The position numbers were made by a program, and so were the translations under genes. The notes under the pieces were generated by a model, which had not been told where the DNA came from, ran no database searches, and saw nothing but the letters and a program-made list of their open reading frames with translations. 64,000 nt of DNA from an uncultured Campylobacterales bacterium (GTDB lineage Bacteria > Campylobacterota > Campylobacteria > Campylobacterales > Arcobacteraceae): the NCBI GenBank assembly GCA_947494995.1, contig CANLWY010000002.1, positions 310,001 to 374,000 on the forward strand, read 5' to 3'. This document shows, one piece after another, positions 20,127 to 28,982 of the stretch (its first letter is position 1; the number at the start of each line of letters is the position of its first letter).

Positions 20127-21775
20127 ATATGATTGCACAAGAGTTTGAAGATAAAACAAAAGTTATAATAGAAGAATTAGATAAACCCTCACAAATAAAA
20201 GAGTTTCTAAACCTTTTAGATAAAGAGTCATTCTTTGAAATAAGCTTTTTAAATATACAAATGCTTCCTAAAGAAGTAGTTATAAAACTAAATAAATTAA
20301 AAAATAAAGTCTCTATTTTTACAAATGAGTCTACACTAAAAAGCTATTTAATGAATCTAGGTTTTGAACTACATTTTAAAGATAACTATAGTAATAAAGT
20401 AAAATCTTTAAATTTAGAATATTTAACAATTGGAGGAAGTGCAGGAAGCCTTAAAAAGTTTATTGCAATTATAAAAGAACTTCCTAAATCTGAAATCTCA
20501 GTATTTATAGTTATGCATCAAAAAGCAGATAGTATTAGTTCTTTAAGTACGATACTTCAATCACATACAGAACACTACAAAGTTGTTGAAGCAAAGTCTG
20601 ATATGAAAATTGAACCTGCAACTATATATACAGCGCCACCAGGACGTCATATGATTGTTGCGGGTGGTTTTATTTTCTTAACAGATGAAGCAAAAAGAAA
20701 CTTTTCAAAACCATCTATTAGTACTACTTTTGAATCTCTATCAAACGAGTATAAAAATACATTATTAGCTGTTTTAGTTTGTGGATATGGAGCAGATGGA
20801 AGTGATAGTTTAGAACTATTAGAAAAAAATGGGTCAACTATTATTATAGAAACCCCTATTGAATGTAAAGCAACGCCTATGCTTGACAATGCAATCAAAA
20901 CAGAAAAATATGATCATATATTTTCAATGGAAGAGATAAATGAGTATATTTTACGTTCTATTGAAAATGATTTTTTTACAAATGAAGATTTAGAAAAGTT
21001 CCTAATAAAAATATATAAAATTTATGGATATGATTATACTGGATATAGTTTAAGTCATGTTAGAAGAAGAGTACACCTGTTTTATAGTACCTTAAGACCA
21101 AAAAACTTTATGGAGTTTGAAAAAATTGTTTTAACAAATAAGTCAATTTTCAAAGACTTATTTTTAAATATTTCAGTAAATATTACAACTTTCTTTAGAA
21201 ACCCTGAAGTATTTAAAATCTTAAAAAAAGAGATACTTCCAAAACTAGATAGTTTTATGGATATAAAAATATGGTGTGCAGGTTGTAGTAGTGGTGAAGA
21301 GCCCTACTCTATAGCAATTTTCTTAAAAGAGTTAGGATTATTAGATAAAAGTTTAATTTATGCAACTGATATCAATGATGTAATCTTAAAAAACGCAAAA
21401 AATGGCTTATACTCTAAAGAGAACTATAATCTATTTTTAAAACACTACTATCAAGCAGGTGGTGATGAAAGTTTTAGTAAATACTTTGATGATCATGATG
21501 ATTTTGTGGAAATAAATAACGACTTAAAAGAAAGAATACTTTTTTTTAGGCATAATCTTGCACTAGATGCAAAAATCAATGATTTTCAATTAATTTTTTG
21601 TAGAAATGTAATTATCTATTTTGATACAGAACTAAAAGAAAAAATATTTAAACTTTTTAAAAATTCATTAGATAATTATGGTTTTTTAGTTTTAGGAGAA
21701 AGTGAATCACTAGAGAATAATAATCACTATAAAGCAATTGATAAAATAAATAAAATATATAAGAGGAAAAAATGA
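20123..21775 (+). CDS. CheB-CheR fusion: protein-glutamate methylesterase and methyltransferase
   Basis: A 550-residue protein in which a CheB esterase domain lacking a receiver is fused to a CheR methyltransferase. Residues 1-95 form a small unassigned alpha/beta-like domain. The CheB domain (~98-270) has the catalytic triad motifs GGSAGS (Ser106), VMHQKA (His132) and GYGADGS (Asp225). The CheR domain (~280-550) has SHVRRRV in the substrate-binding helices, NITTFFRN, the SAM motif IWCAGCSSGEEPYS, YATDIN, and IFCRNVIIYFD. It overlaps the genes on both sides by 4 bases (ATGA type), so stoichiometric production with the two kinases is likely. No chemoreceptor is in the operon. Confidence 0.93.
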   Translation: MNMIAQEFEDKTKVIIEELDKPSQIKEFLNLLDKESFFEISFLNIQMLPKEVVIKLNKLKNKVSIFTNESTLKSYLMNLGFELHFKDNYSNKVKSLNLEYLTIGGSAGSLKKFIAIIKELPKSEISVFIVMHQKADSISSLSTILQSHTEHYKVVEAKSDMKIEPATIYTAPPGRHMIVAGGFIFLTDEAKRNFSKPSISTTFESLSNEYKNTLLAVLVCGYGADGSDSLELLEKNGSTIIIETPIECKATPMLDNAIKTEKYDHIFSMEEINEYILRSIENDFFTNEDLEKFLIKIYKIYGYDYTGYSLSHVRRRVHLFYSTLRPKNFMEFEKIVLTNKSIFKDLFLNISVNITTFFRNPEVFKILKKEILPKLDSFMDIKIWCAGCSSGEEPYSIAIFLKELGLLDKSLIYATDINDVILKNAKNGLYSKENYNLFLKHYYQAGGDESFSKYFDDHDDFVEINNDLKERILFFRHNLALDAKINDFQLIFCRNVIIYFDTELKEKIFKLFKNSLDNYGFLVLGESESLENNNHYKAIDKINKIYKRKK

Positions 21776-22968
21776 AAGATGAAATAAAGATATTAATTGT
21801 AGATGACGTTGAAGCCAATAGAGTATCTCTACAATACTTAATTCATGAATTTCTTGAAGATGTAGAACTTCTATTAGCTGAGAGTGGAGAAGAAGCTTTA
21901 AAAATTTCATATACAAATGACGTTGATATTATTATACTTGATATACAAATGCCTGGGCTTGATGGATTTGATACTGCTAAATACCTTAAAACAAATCCTA
22001 AAACACAAAATATCCCTATTATATTTTTAACTGCGGCATTTAAAGAAGAAGAGTTTAAACAAAAAGGTTTTGAAATCGGTGCTGTTGACTATCTAACTAA
22101 ACCAATAGAAAACCACCAGTTTATCAATAAACTAAAACTGTATATAGAAATTATTTTAAAAACAAAACAATTAGAACAAGTAAATGAAAACCTTTATGCT
22201 GCATTACAAAAAGAGATGAAATTAAAAGAAAAAATTCAAAAACAACAATTAGAACTTGTAGAACAAAGTAAAATGGCTGCATTAGGTGAAATGATTGGAA
22301 ATATTGCCCATCAATGGAGACAACCTTTATCAGTAATTTCAACTTGTGCTTCGGGTATGCAATTAAATCTAGAATTGGGGTTTGCAACTGAAGAGGATAA
22401 TCATTCTAACTTAAAGATGATTATGAAAACAACAGATGAACTATCAAATACAATTGAAACTTTTAGAGACTTTACGAATAAAGATAAACTTGTAGAGTTT
22501 GATTTATCAGAACTAATTGATAAATGCATTCAAACAGAAGCTTTCTTGATTGATGAAAATAATATTAATGTCGTTACATACCTAGAAGATAATGTTAAAC
22601 CAATAAGTCTTCCAAACTCTCTTCTTCAAGCGCTTATGAATATCTTTGTAAATGCAAAAGAGGCTTTAGATACTTATGAAGGGAATAAGTATGTTTTTAT
22701 TACAACAACTAGAGAAGAAAACAACGCTATTATCAAAATTAAAGATAATGCTGGTGGAATTAAAACAGAACATTTAAATAAAATATTTGAGCCATATTTT
22801 ACTACCAAACATCAAGCCCATGGTGTAGGACTTGGTTTAAATGTAGTATACAAAATAATACATGATACTATGAATGGTAAAGTTAGAGTTAGAAACAGTA
22901 GATATGTATATGAAGATGTGAATTATGAAGGGGCTGAGTTTACTATAACTGTACCTTTACAGTTATAG
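21772..22968 (+). CDS. Receiver-histidine kinase (N-terminal REC)
   Basis: A soluble 398-residue protein with an N-terminal receiver (ILIVDDVEANR, phospho-acceptor Asp57 in IILDIQMPG, Lys in DYLTKPI) joined by a coiled coil (~120-165) to a kinase core with NIAHQWRQP (His180), an N-box around NIFVNAKEAL, DNAGGIKTEH, and GVGLGLNVV. Such REC-first kinases take phosphate from an upstream kinase and relay or dephosphorylate it (family knowledge). It is third in the operon after the hybrid kinase and the CheB-CheR protein. Its stop lies one base from the stop of the convergent OmpA-like gene. Confidence 0.92.
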   Translation: MKDEIKILIVDDVEANRVSLQYLIHEFLEDVELLLAESGEEALKISYTNDVDIIILDIQMPGLDGFDTAKYLKTNPKTQNIPIIFLTAAFKEEEFKQKGFEIGAVDYLTKPIENHQFINKLKLYIEIILKTKQLEQVNENLYAALQKEMKLKEKIQKQQLELVEQSKMAALGEMIGNIAHQWRQPLSVISTCASGMQLNLELGFATEEDNHSNLKMIMKTTDELSNTIETFRDFTNKDKLVEFDLSELIDKCIQTEAFLIDENNINVVTYLEDNVKPISLPNSLLQALMNIFVNAKEALDTYEGNKYVFITTTREENNAIIKIKDNAGGIKTEHLNKIFEPYFTTKHQAHGVGLGLNVVYKIIHDTMNGKVRVRNSRYVYEDVNYEGAEFTITVPLQL

Positions 22969-22969
22969 T

Positions 22970-24175
22970 CTACTCTAAGAGATTAGAAATCTCTTTTATT
23001 GCCTCTTCATTTTTAAGACTAAGTTTAATTTCTATTCTTCTTGAAGCATCTTGGTCTTCTTTCCCCTCATTTGTAAAGACAGGGTCTAAAAATGATCTAC
23101 CACTTGCAGCAATCAATTTTTTAAGTTTCTCTTTTCTTTTAAAATCAAGTGTTAATAAAAAATCCATCACAGAGTATGCTCTTTTTTGAGAAAGCTCTAA
23201 ATTATAAAGATAGTTTCCTTTTGAGTTTGTATGTCCTTCAATTACTATTTTATCAATATGTCTGTTTATTTCATCATTGTCTAAAATAGTTTTAAAATAA
23301 TCATAAACAGCAACCTTTAAAACCTCTTGTGAACTCTGTTTTAATTCAAACTCTCCTTCATCAAATAAAACCTTTGAAGAGAGTCTTAAGCTTCCATTTT
23401 TAGGATCAATTTGTATTGATTTTCCAAGTTTATCTTTAAGTTGACTAATAACCTTTATTTTTATACCCGTAAAACTTTTGATTTTCTGTTTTGTTGCTGC
23501 AAGATTTTGAGCCATAACTTCATGCTCATTTTTAGAATGTTTTAATTGTTCTTGCATAACTATCATTTCATCGTTTAATAATTTTGTTTTCTTTTCAAAA
23601 GAACTAATCAAAGTCTCTTTTAATAGAACATCTTCTAATAACTTATTTAACTTTTCTTCTTTCTCTTTTGATAAAGTGTCTAACTTTTGCAAACTATCTT
23701 GTAGTTGCTCTTTTTCTAAAGAAATTTTATTTAATCTATTTTCAAAAGAAAATATTCTTTCATCTTTGTTTTTTAATTGATTATCAAGAGCATTAATACT
23801 ATCCAGAAGCTCTTTTTTCTTTTCATCTAAACTTTTTACTTTCTCTTTTAATTGATTATTTGAAAGAAGAAAGCTTTTTACTTCACTCTCTTTATTATTT
23901 AAGTCAATTTGTAATTTTTCATTTTCTAAAAGTCTATTTTTTAAATCCTTCTTGGTCTCTTCTAAATCATCAACTATTTTTTTTATTCTTTCATCTCTTT
24001 GTATCAAAGCAAGATGCTCTTTTTCTAAGTTTTCTTCTAGTTTGTCTGATTCTGTTTGTAATAAAGAGTATTTAACAATAATTGCTCCAATTAAAAGAAT
24101 AAATACAAAAAGAAGTCCTGCCATTAAATCAGCATAAGAAATCCAAAAGTTAGTATTACTATTTTTACTTTCCAT
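22970..24175 (-). CDS. MotB/OmpA-like stator subunit with long periplasmic coiled coil
   Basis: Peptidoglycan-binding subunit of an ion-driven motor-like pair. One membrane helix at ~15-37 begins FWISYADLMAGLLFVFI; Asp16 sits where the proton-carrying Asp of MotB, ExbD and ZorB lies. Residues ~38-240 are an uninterrupted Lys/Glu/Leu-rich coiled coil. The C-terminal OmpA-like domain (~265-395) has KVLFDEGEFEL, IVIEGHTNSKG and NLELSQKRAYSVMDF. Flagellar MotB has only a short linker here, so this is a distinct subfamily. It overlaps the MotA-like gene by 11 bases. Not adjacent to flagellar or Ton/Tol genes; cargo and function unknown. Confidence 0.85.
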   Translation of the reverse strand: MESKNSNTNFWISYADLMAGLLFVFILLIGAIIVKYSLLQTESDKLEENLEKEHLALIQRDERIKKIVDDLEETKKDLKNRLLENEKLQIDLNNKESEVKSFLLSNNQLKEKVKSLDEKKKELLDSINALDNQLKNKDERIFSFENRLNKISLEKEQLQDSLQKLDTLSKEKEEKLNKLLEDVLLKETLISSFEKKTKLLNDEMIVMQEQLKHSKNEHEVMAQNLAATKQKIKSFTGIKIKVISQLKDKLGKSIQIDPKNGSLRLSSKVLFDEGEFELKQSSQEVLKVAVYDYFKTILDNDEINRHIDKIVIEGHTNSKGNYLYNLELSQKRAYSVMDFLLTLDFKRKEKLKKLIAASGRSFLDPVFTNEGKEDQDASRRIEIKLSLKNEEAIKEISNLLE

Positions 24176-25235
24176 TTATATTTCCGCTTAAAAGCTCTTT
24201 TCCTAAATTTTTTAAATCACTTGAAACAAGTTCAAAGGAAGATAATACAGAATAAATCTCTGATTTAACAGCTTTTGAGTTTTTTTGCTGTTCATCTATT
24301 GAGTTTTCAAAAGATCGATTAGATGACTCTATAGAAACTTGAATTTTTTCAAAACCTTCTAAAAGCTTTTCTTGTTTTTTTGTAGTTTCTTCAAAAACTT
24401 TTGTAAGAGAAATATAACTTTTAGCAATTCTTTGTTCACTTTGCCTATACTCTTCCTCAAGATTCTCAATATGTGATAGTTTTGCTTTTGCAATATTATC
24501 TAAAGATGTTATATATTCAGGAGTAACTACATTTTCTATCTTTTCTAAGAACCTTTGATTTTGTTCTTGGTTCTCTAAAATTCTATGAAGTTCTATTTCA
24601 TCTTTATCCCATATTAAATCTCTGTATTGAAACTTTATCTCATCTAATTCATTTTGTATCTTGGTTAATCCTCTTTTTTCAAAAAAGACCCACCAAATAG
24701 ATAAAAAAATACCATAAATTGAAGCATAGAAAGCTGTTCCTACACCACTTAAAAGTACAGTAATTTCACTTTCTAAAGCCTCTTTTGATTCAACAGAAAA
24801 ATCAGGCATTGATATAGCTATTGCAGTAAAGGTTCCTAAAATACCAAGTGTTGGAAATATTGATGCAGCTATATTCGCAAAATTGTCATTTCTAATAGCT
24901 CTTATATGATTTTGAAAAAAAGGTTCAATATTTCCATATGCTTTTTTCTTTTGTGCAATAATCAATTGATTATTGAGTAGATAACTATCAACTTTTTCTA
25001 AAACATTTGGTAGTTCATTTTTAAAATTTGCAAAAGAGTACCAAGCATTATGAGAAATAAAAAATACAAATATCACTAAGATTAAAAAAATAATAAAAAT
25101 TGAGTGCATTTCAACTTTAAGTGGAATAAAACTGTTATACCCTAAAAGTAATAATAAAAAAAGAATTAGTGGAACTGAAAGAACCATAAAAAATCTTGGT
25201 GTCTGATTAATTTTTCGTTCATTAACTTGAATCAT
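24165..25235 (-). CDS. MotA/TolQ/ExbB-like proton channel subunit with cytoplasmic coiled-coil tail
   Basis: Partner of the MotB/OmpA-like protein. Two N-terminal helices (~15-36 and ~44-63) precede a cytoplasmic segment. Two channel helices follow: one with the family hallmark FPTLGILGTFTAIAIS (~125-147) and another LLSGVGTAFYASIYGIFLSIWW (~160-182). The rest, about 170 residues, is a charged cytoplasmic helical tail. Such a tail is long for TolQ or ExbB and recalls ZorA of Zorya defence systems, but no ZorC, ZorD or ZorE gene is adjacent. A strong AGGAGAG site precedes the ATG, with a TACAAT -10-like box. First gene of a two-gene operon. Confidence 0.85.
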   Translation of the reverse strand: MIQVNERKINQTPRFFMVLSVPLILFLLLLLGYNSFIPLKVEMHSIFIIFLILVIFVFFISHNAWYSFANFKNELPNVLEKVDSYLLNNQLIIAQKKKAYGNIEPFFQNHIRAIRNDNFANIAASIFPTLGILGTFTAIAISMPDFSVESKEALESEITVLLSGVGTAFYASIYGIFLSIWWVFFEKRGLTKIQNELDEIKFQYRDLIWDKDEIELHRILENQEQNQRFLEKIENVVTPEYITSLDNIAKAKLSHIENLEEEYRQSEQRIAKSYISLTKVFEETTKKQEKLLEGFEKIQVSIESSNRSFENSIDEQQKNSKAVKSEIYSVLSSFELVSSDLKNLGKELLSGNINGK

Positions 25236-25314
25236 AAAAACTCTCCTAAAAAGATTTGCTTAAAATTGTATCATAATTAAGGAAAAGAAATAGTGACAGA
25301 ATTAATTATCCAAA

Positions 25315-25335
25315 AGAGAGTTTGGTAAACTCTCT
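25315..25335 (-). terminator. Terminator at the end of thiI
   Basis: 9-bp stem AGAGAGTTT / AAACTCTCT with a 3-base loop, overlapping the thiI stop; on the minus strand TTTT follows. Confidence 0.65.
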
Positions 25336-26794
25336 ATGGTCTATAAACCTTTATGTTTTTATAGTTTTCAGAATCTATTAAATACTGAGCATGAAGCTGA
25401 CTTAGTATTCCTTTATCACAATAAAAAAGATACTCTTTATCCTGAGGAAGTTTTTTAAACTCATTTTTTAGATTATAAAATGGTATCTTTAAAACCTCAC
25501 AAGAAGCTTCAATACAAGCATCTCCTTGTCTAATATCTATAACTGTATACTCACCACTTGATAAATCATTTATAATATCAACTTCACCAATATCTTCTAT
25601 TTGGTCTACAATATCTTTTACATCAGTTTTAACTGCATCTTCTACTGCCTTATCTAAAACAGAATAATCAAACTTTAAAGCCTCTTTTTCCATTTTCTTA
25701 TAAGAACCATGAGTTACAGGATTTTTAGAAATTACACCACAATACTCAGGCATTGTCTCAGCAAATCTTTTTGTTCCTATTTGAGCTGAAAGATCAATGA
25801 TTTCAGGTTTATTCATTGTTGCAAGTGGTCTTAATACTAATTTATTACATGCTTGATCAATTAAAGCTAAGTTTCTAAGTGTTTGAGATGATACTTGAGC
25901 TACACTTTCACCTGTTACTAAAGCATCAATTCCCATTTCATCTGCAATTTTTTCACTTGCCATAAGCATAAGTCTTTTAAGAGTTACTCCCATATATGAC
26001 TCATTTGTTGACTTAAATATCTCTGTAACAACGTCTTCAAAAGGAACTGTAATAAATGATACATTATGAGAAGAACCATATTTATTCCATAGATAAAATG
26101 CAACTTGTTTTACACCAATTTCATGAGCTGTTCCACCAAGGTTAAAGAAAATAAAGTGAGTTTTCACTCCTCTTTTCATCATAAGATAACTTGCTATTGT
26201 AGAATCAAATCCACCAGACATCAAAGACAAGATATCTCCTTGAGTACCTAAAGGAAACCCTGATAATCCTTTATATTTATGAGTAATAATATTTAGCTGA
26301 TTGTTTAGAAGTTCAATATTTATTGTAATCTCTGGAGTTTTTAAATCAACACCCTTTGTATCATTGTGAGCTAACATATATCCACCAACAGTCTGCTCTA
26401 TATTTGTAGATTTAAAATCATGAGTACCAGATCTTTTTGCTCTTACAACAAAAGTTTTACCCTCTATTTCTTTATGCATTCTTTCATTTACTGCAACTTT
26501 AATATCATCTAAAGTTAACATATTATCAATTTGGATTGCTTCTAAAACCTGTTCTACTCCTGAAGTTTCTAATAGTTTTAATCTTACCTCAACAACTACC
26601 TCAACAGAACAAACAACCTCAATTTTGTCATAAAACTTTTTTAATTTTATATCTTCATCTATTCTTTTTAATATTTTTTCTAAATTTCCAAAAAGTTGAT
26701 CAACCATCTGTCTTTTTGCAGATTTTCCTTTTATCATAATTTCTGGGAAAAATTTAACTATAAATTTTTGAGTTTTAACCTCATTGTTGCTCAT
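25334..26794 (-). CDS. thiI: tRNA 4-thiouridine synthetase with C-terminal rhodanese domain
   Basis: Makes 4-thiouridine in tRNA; the rhodanese-bearing form also donates sulfur for the thiamine thiazole. In order: an NFLD/THUMP region (KFFPEIMIKGKSAKRQM; TFVVRAKRSGTHDF), the PP-loop ATPase with SGGFDSTIASYL, and a C-terminal rhodanese (YTVIDIRQ ... FYCDKGILSQ) with active Cys. A frame is open to 26887, but the ATG at 26794 starts the normal MSNNEVKTQKFIVKF N-terminus and sits 25 bases after the predicted transcription start, so the longer start is rejected. 486 residues, as in E. coli ThiI (482). Confidence 0.95.
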   Translation of the reverse strand: MSNNEVKTQKFIVKFFPEIMIKGKSAKRQMVDQLFGNLEKILKRIDEDIKLKKFYDKIEVVCSVEVVVEVRLKLLETSGVEQVLEAIQIDNMLTLDDIKVAVNERMHKEIEGKTFVVRAKRSGTHDFKSTNIEQTVGGYMLAHNDTKGVDLKTPEITINIELLNNQLNIITHKYKGLSGFPLGTQGDILSLMSGGFDSTIASYLMMKRGVKTHFIFFNLGGTAHEIGVKQVAFYLWNKYGSSHNVSFITVPFEDVVTEIFKSTNESYMGVTLKRLMLMASEKIADEMGIDALVTGESVAQVSSQTLRNLALIDQACNKLVLRPLATMNKPEIIDLSAQIGTKRFAETMPEYCGVISKNPVTHGSYKKMEKEALKFDYSVLDKAVEDAVKTDVKDIVDQIEDIGEVDIINDLSSGEYTVIDIRQGDACIEASCEVLKIPFYNLKNEFKKLPQDKEYLFYCDKGILSQLHAQYLIDSENYKNIKVYRP

Positions 26795-26825
26795 TATTCT
26801 AATGCCTTTTATTTTTGTAAGCGGA

Positions 26826-26831
26826 ATTATA
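26826..26831 (-). promoter_or_regulatory. thiI promoter -10 with GC-rich discriminator
   Basis: Minus-strand GATATAAT followed by TCCGC, 32 bases upstream of the ATG at 26794. Its position downstream of the longer start at 26887 supports the shorter ThiI. Confidence 0.6.
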
Positions 26832-26887
26832 TCATAAGAGTAGTAAAGTTTCATGATGAAACTACTATGATGTAGAAAGGCTTTCAA

Positions 26888-28030
26888 ATAAAAAAAACAG
26901 CAATAATAACCTTACTTTTTCTATCTATGACAACAATGATGTCAAATGTTGCTATAGTAACAGCCTTACCTAGATTTCAAGACTACTTTAGAGATATTGA
27001 AAATATTGAATTCTATTCAAGACTAATGCTTACACTTCCTTCTTTTATCATTGCTATATTAGCTCCTTTTTTAGGACATTTTGTTTTTAAAGTAGGGAAA
27101 AAGAAATCAGCTACTATTGCCTTATTGATTTTTGCTATTACTGGAAGTGCAGGACTATATTTAGAACAAATAGAAGCTTTTTTATTATCACGAGCGCTAT
27201 TTGGGGTAGCCGTTGCTACACTAATGATAGTATCTACATCTTTAGTAGGTGATTATTTTCAAGGAGAAGCAAGACATAAGTTTATGGGATATCAAAGTGC
27301 TTTTATGTCCATAGGAGGAGTATCTTTTGTACTTGCTGGTGGTTTTTTATCAGATATGGATTGGAGACTTCCTTTTGGTATTTATTTAATAGGGTTAATT
27401 CTTCTTCCAATGGCAATATACTTTCTATATGAAGTACCCAAAGAACAAATAGAACAAAAAGAAGAAGATATAATTCCTACAAATCTTTTGGGAATCTATT
27501 TTTTAGCTTTTTTTTATATGCTGATTTTTTTTATTCTACCAACTCAAGTTCCTTTCTTAATAATTGATCACTTTGGAGGAAGTGGTAAGATAGCAGGTTC
27601 AATTATTGCTATAGCTTTTTTATCAAATGCTTTTGGGGCAATTACATTCTCAAAATTAAAGAAAAAATATAACTTCTCAACTATCTATTTAATTGCACTA
27701 TTTATAATTGCATGTGGTTTTACTGGAATCGGTTTAGTTAAAAATATTTACTTCTTTTATTTTGTTACGCCACTTCTTGGTTTTGGTGGAGGAATAATGA
27801 TGACAAATGTTACAGCATGGATGTTAAGTAAAACTACTTTTGAAAAAAGAGTTAAATCCTCTGCATACCTTACAAGTTTTCTTTTTATAGGCCAATTTTT
27901 CTCACCTATTGTTTTTCATCCTCTAGTATCTAAAGTTGGTGTTCAAAACTTTTTTGAGATTATTGGAATCACTTTATTTACAATAGTACTTTTCACTTCT
28001 CTTTATAGAAAGTTTATTAGTAATTCTTAA
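26888..28030 (+). CDS. MFS transporter, probable AUA start
   Basis: Twelve-helix-type major facilitator superfamily exporter of unknown substrate. The first ATG (26927) would cut off half of TM1. Reading upstream in frame gives KKTAIITLLFLS before MTTMMSNVAIVTALP, a normal MFS N-terminus. The only position at proper distance (7 bases) after the Shine-Dalgarno AGAAAGG is an ATA codon at 26888, making MKKTAIITLL. Motif A-like HFVFKVGKKK follows TM2, and TM4-5 show SRALFGVAVATLMIVS and DYFQGEARHKFMGYQS. The 3' end overlaps the convergent arginase gene by 14 bases. An ATG-to-ATA change or genuine AUA initiation are both possible. Confidence 0.8.
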   Translation: MKKTAIITLLFLSMTTMMSNVAIVTALPRFQDYFRDIENIEFYSRLMLTLPSFIIAILAPFLGHFVFKVGKKKSATIALLIFAITGSAGLYLEQIEAFLLSRALFGVAVATLMIVSTSLVGDYFQGEARHKFMGYQSAFMSIGGVSFVLAGGFLSDMDWRLPFGIYLIGLILLPMAIYFLYEVPKEQIEQKEEDIIPTNLLGIYFLAFFYMLIFFILPTQVPFLIIDHFGGSGKIAGSIIAIAFLSNAFGAITFSKLKKKYNFSTIYLIALFIIACGFTGIGLVKNIYFFYFVTPLLGFGGGIMMTNVTAWMLSKTTFEKRVKSSAYLTSFLFIGQFFSPIVFHPLVSKVGVQNFFEIIGITLFTIVLFTSLYRKFISNS

Positions 28031-28979
28031 TTAGCATCTTTGTAACTAACTCTAATATATTAAAAATAGCAGTAGTTCCCCTATTGTTTTCATCATATTT
28101 TGGATTAATCTCTGTAATCTCCCAACAACAAACCTTTTCATTTTTTAAAATTTGCATATTTAATTGTAATGCTTGATCAAAACTAAGCCCATACTCACTT
28201 GGAGTACCAGTCCCAGGCAAGTATATTGGGTCTATACTATCTACATCAAAAGATACATAAATATATTTACAGTGATTTAACTTTTTAAATATCTCTTCAA
28301 CTACTGTCTTAACTCCTTTATAGGTTATATCTTTTGCAGTATATTTAGACATAGAGTTTCTATTTATTAATTCATCTTCTGCTCTTTCATAATCTCTTAA
28401 TGCACAAAAAACTATATTTTCTGGCTTTATAGAAGGTTCAATTCCTGACAATCCTTTTAGTCTCTCCCAATGTCTTTGTTCTTCAATAGTTGGATTGTTT
28501 ATTTTACTCTCAATATTATCTTGAGCTGTTACAATAGCTAGTGGCATTCCATGCATATTTCCAGATGAGCTAGTATAAGGAGAGTGTATATCAGCATGAG
28601 CATCTATATAGACTACTCCTATCTCATCATTAGGGTGAGCCATTTTAAGTCCATGCATTGTCCCTGCACTACTTGCATGATCACCAGATAAGACAATAGG
28701 AAAAAAGTTTTCTTCTCTTAAGTCTTTTATTCTACTTGCAACACGTTCTATTACTAAAGAAACCTTATCAATATACTTTGCATATTTATAAGAAGTATTA
28801 TTTAAAAAACTTGAATTCTCATCCAAAATCACCTCTGAAGAGTATTTTTTGAAATATCTAGAACCTTGTTCTTTACAAGAGTTCATAAGTGCATCTATTC
28901 CAAGTCCTGCACCCTTTCTTCTTCCTGCTATATCAGAATAAACTTGAACAATTTTTATAAATCTTGAAGCATCTTTCAT
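28017..28979 (-). CDS. Arginase/agmatinase-family ureohydrolase, probably arginase
   Basis: Binuclear manganese hydrolase that cleaves arginine to ornithine and urea. All metal motifs are present: VLSGDHASSAGTMHG (His), VYIDAHADIHSP (DAHADIH), SFDVDSIDPIYLPGTGTP (DVDSIDP) and the late Glu motif ITEINPKYD. The 320-residue length and the SGNMHGMPLA segment fit arginase more than agmatinase. The ornithine cyclodeaminase gene lies 3 bases upstream in the same direction, making an arginine to ornithine to proline path and supporting the arginase reading. Confidence 0.88.
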   Translation of the reverse strand: MKDASRFIKIVQVYSDIAGRRKGAGLGIDALMNSCKEQGSRYFKKYSSEVILDENSSFLNNTSYKYAKYIDKVSLVIERVASRIKDLREENFFPIVLSGDHASSAGTMHGLKMAHPNDEIGVVYIDAHADIHSPYTSSSGNMHGMPLAIVTAQDNIESKINNPTIEEQRHWERLKGLSGIEPSIKPENIVFCALRDYERAEDELINRNSMSKYTAKDITYKGVKTVVEEIFKKLNHCKYIYVSFDVDSIDPIYLPGTGTPSEYGLSFDQALQLNMQILKNEKVCCWEITEINPKYDENNRGTTAIFNILELVTKMLIKNY

Positions 28980-28982
28980 TGA

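Noticed and set aside
22970-25235. Complete Zorya defence system
   Set aside because: The motor pair recalls ZorA/ZorB, but there is no ZorC, ZorD or ZorE gene on either side; the neighbours are a kinase gene and thiI.
26795-26887. N-terminal extension of ThiI
   Set aside because: The extra 31 residues have no ThiI similarity and lie upstream of the predicted promoter at 26826-26831.
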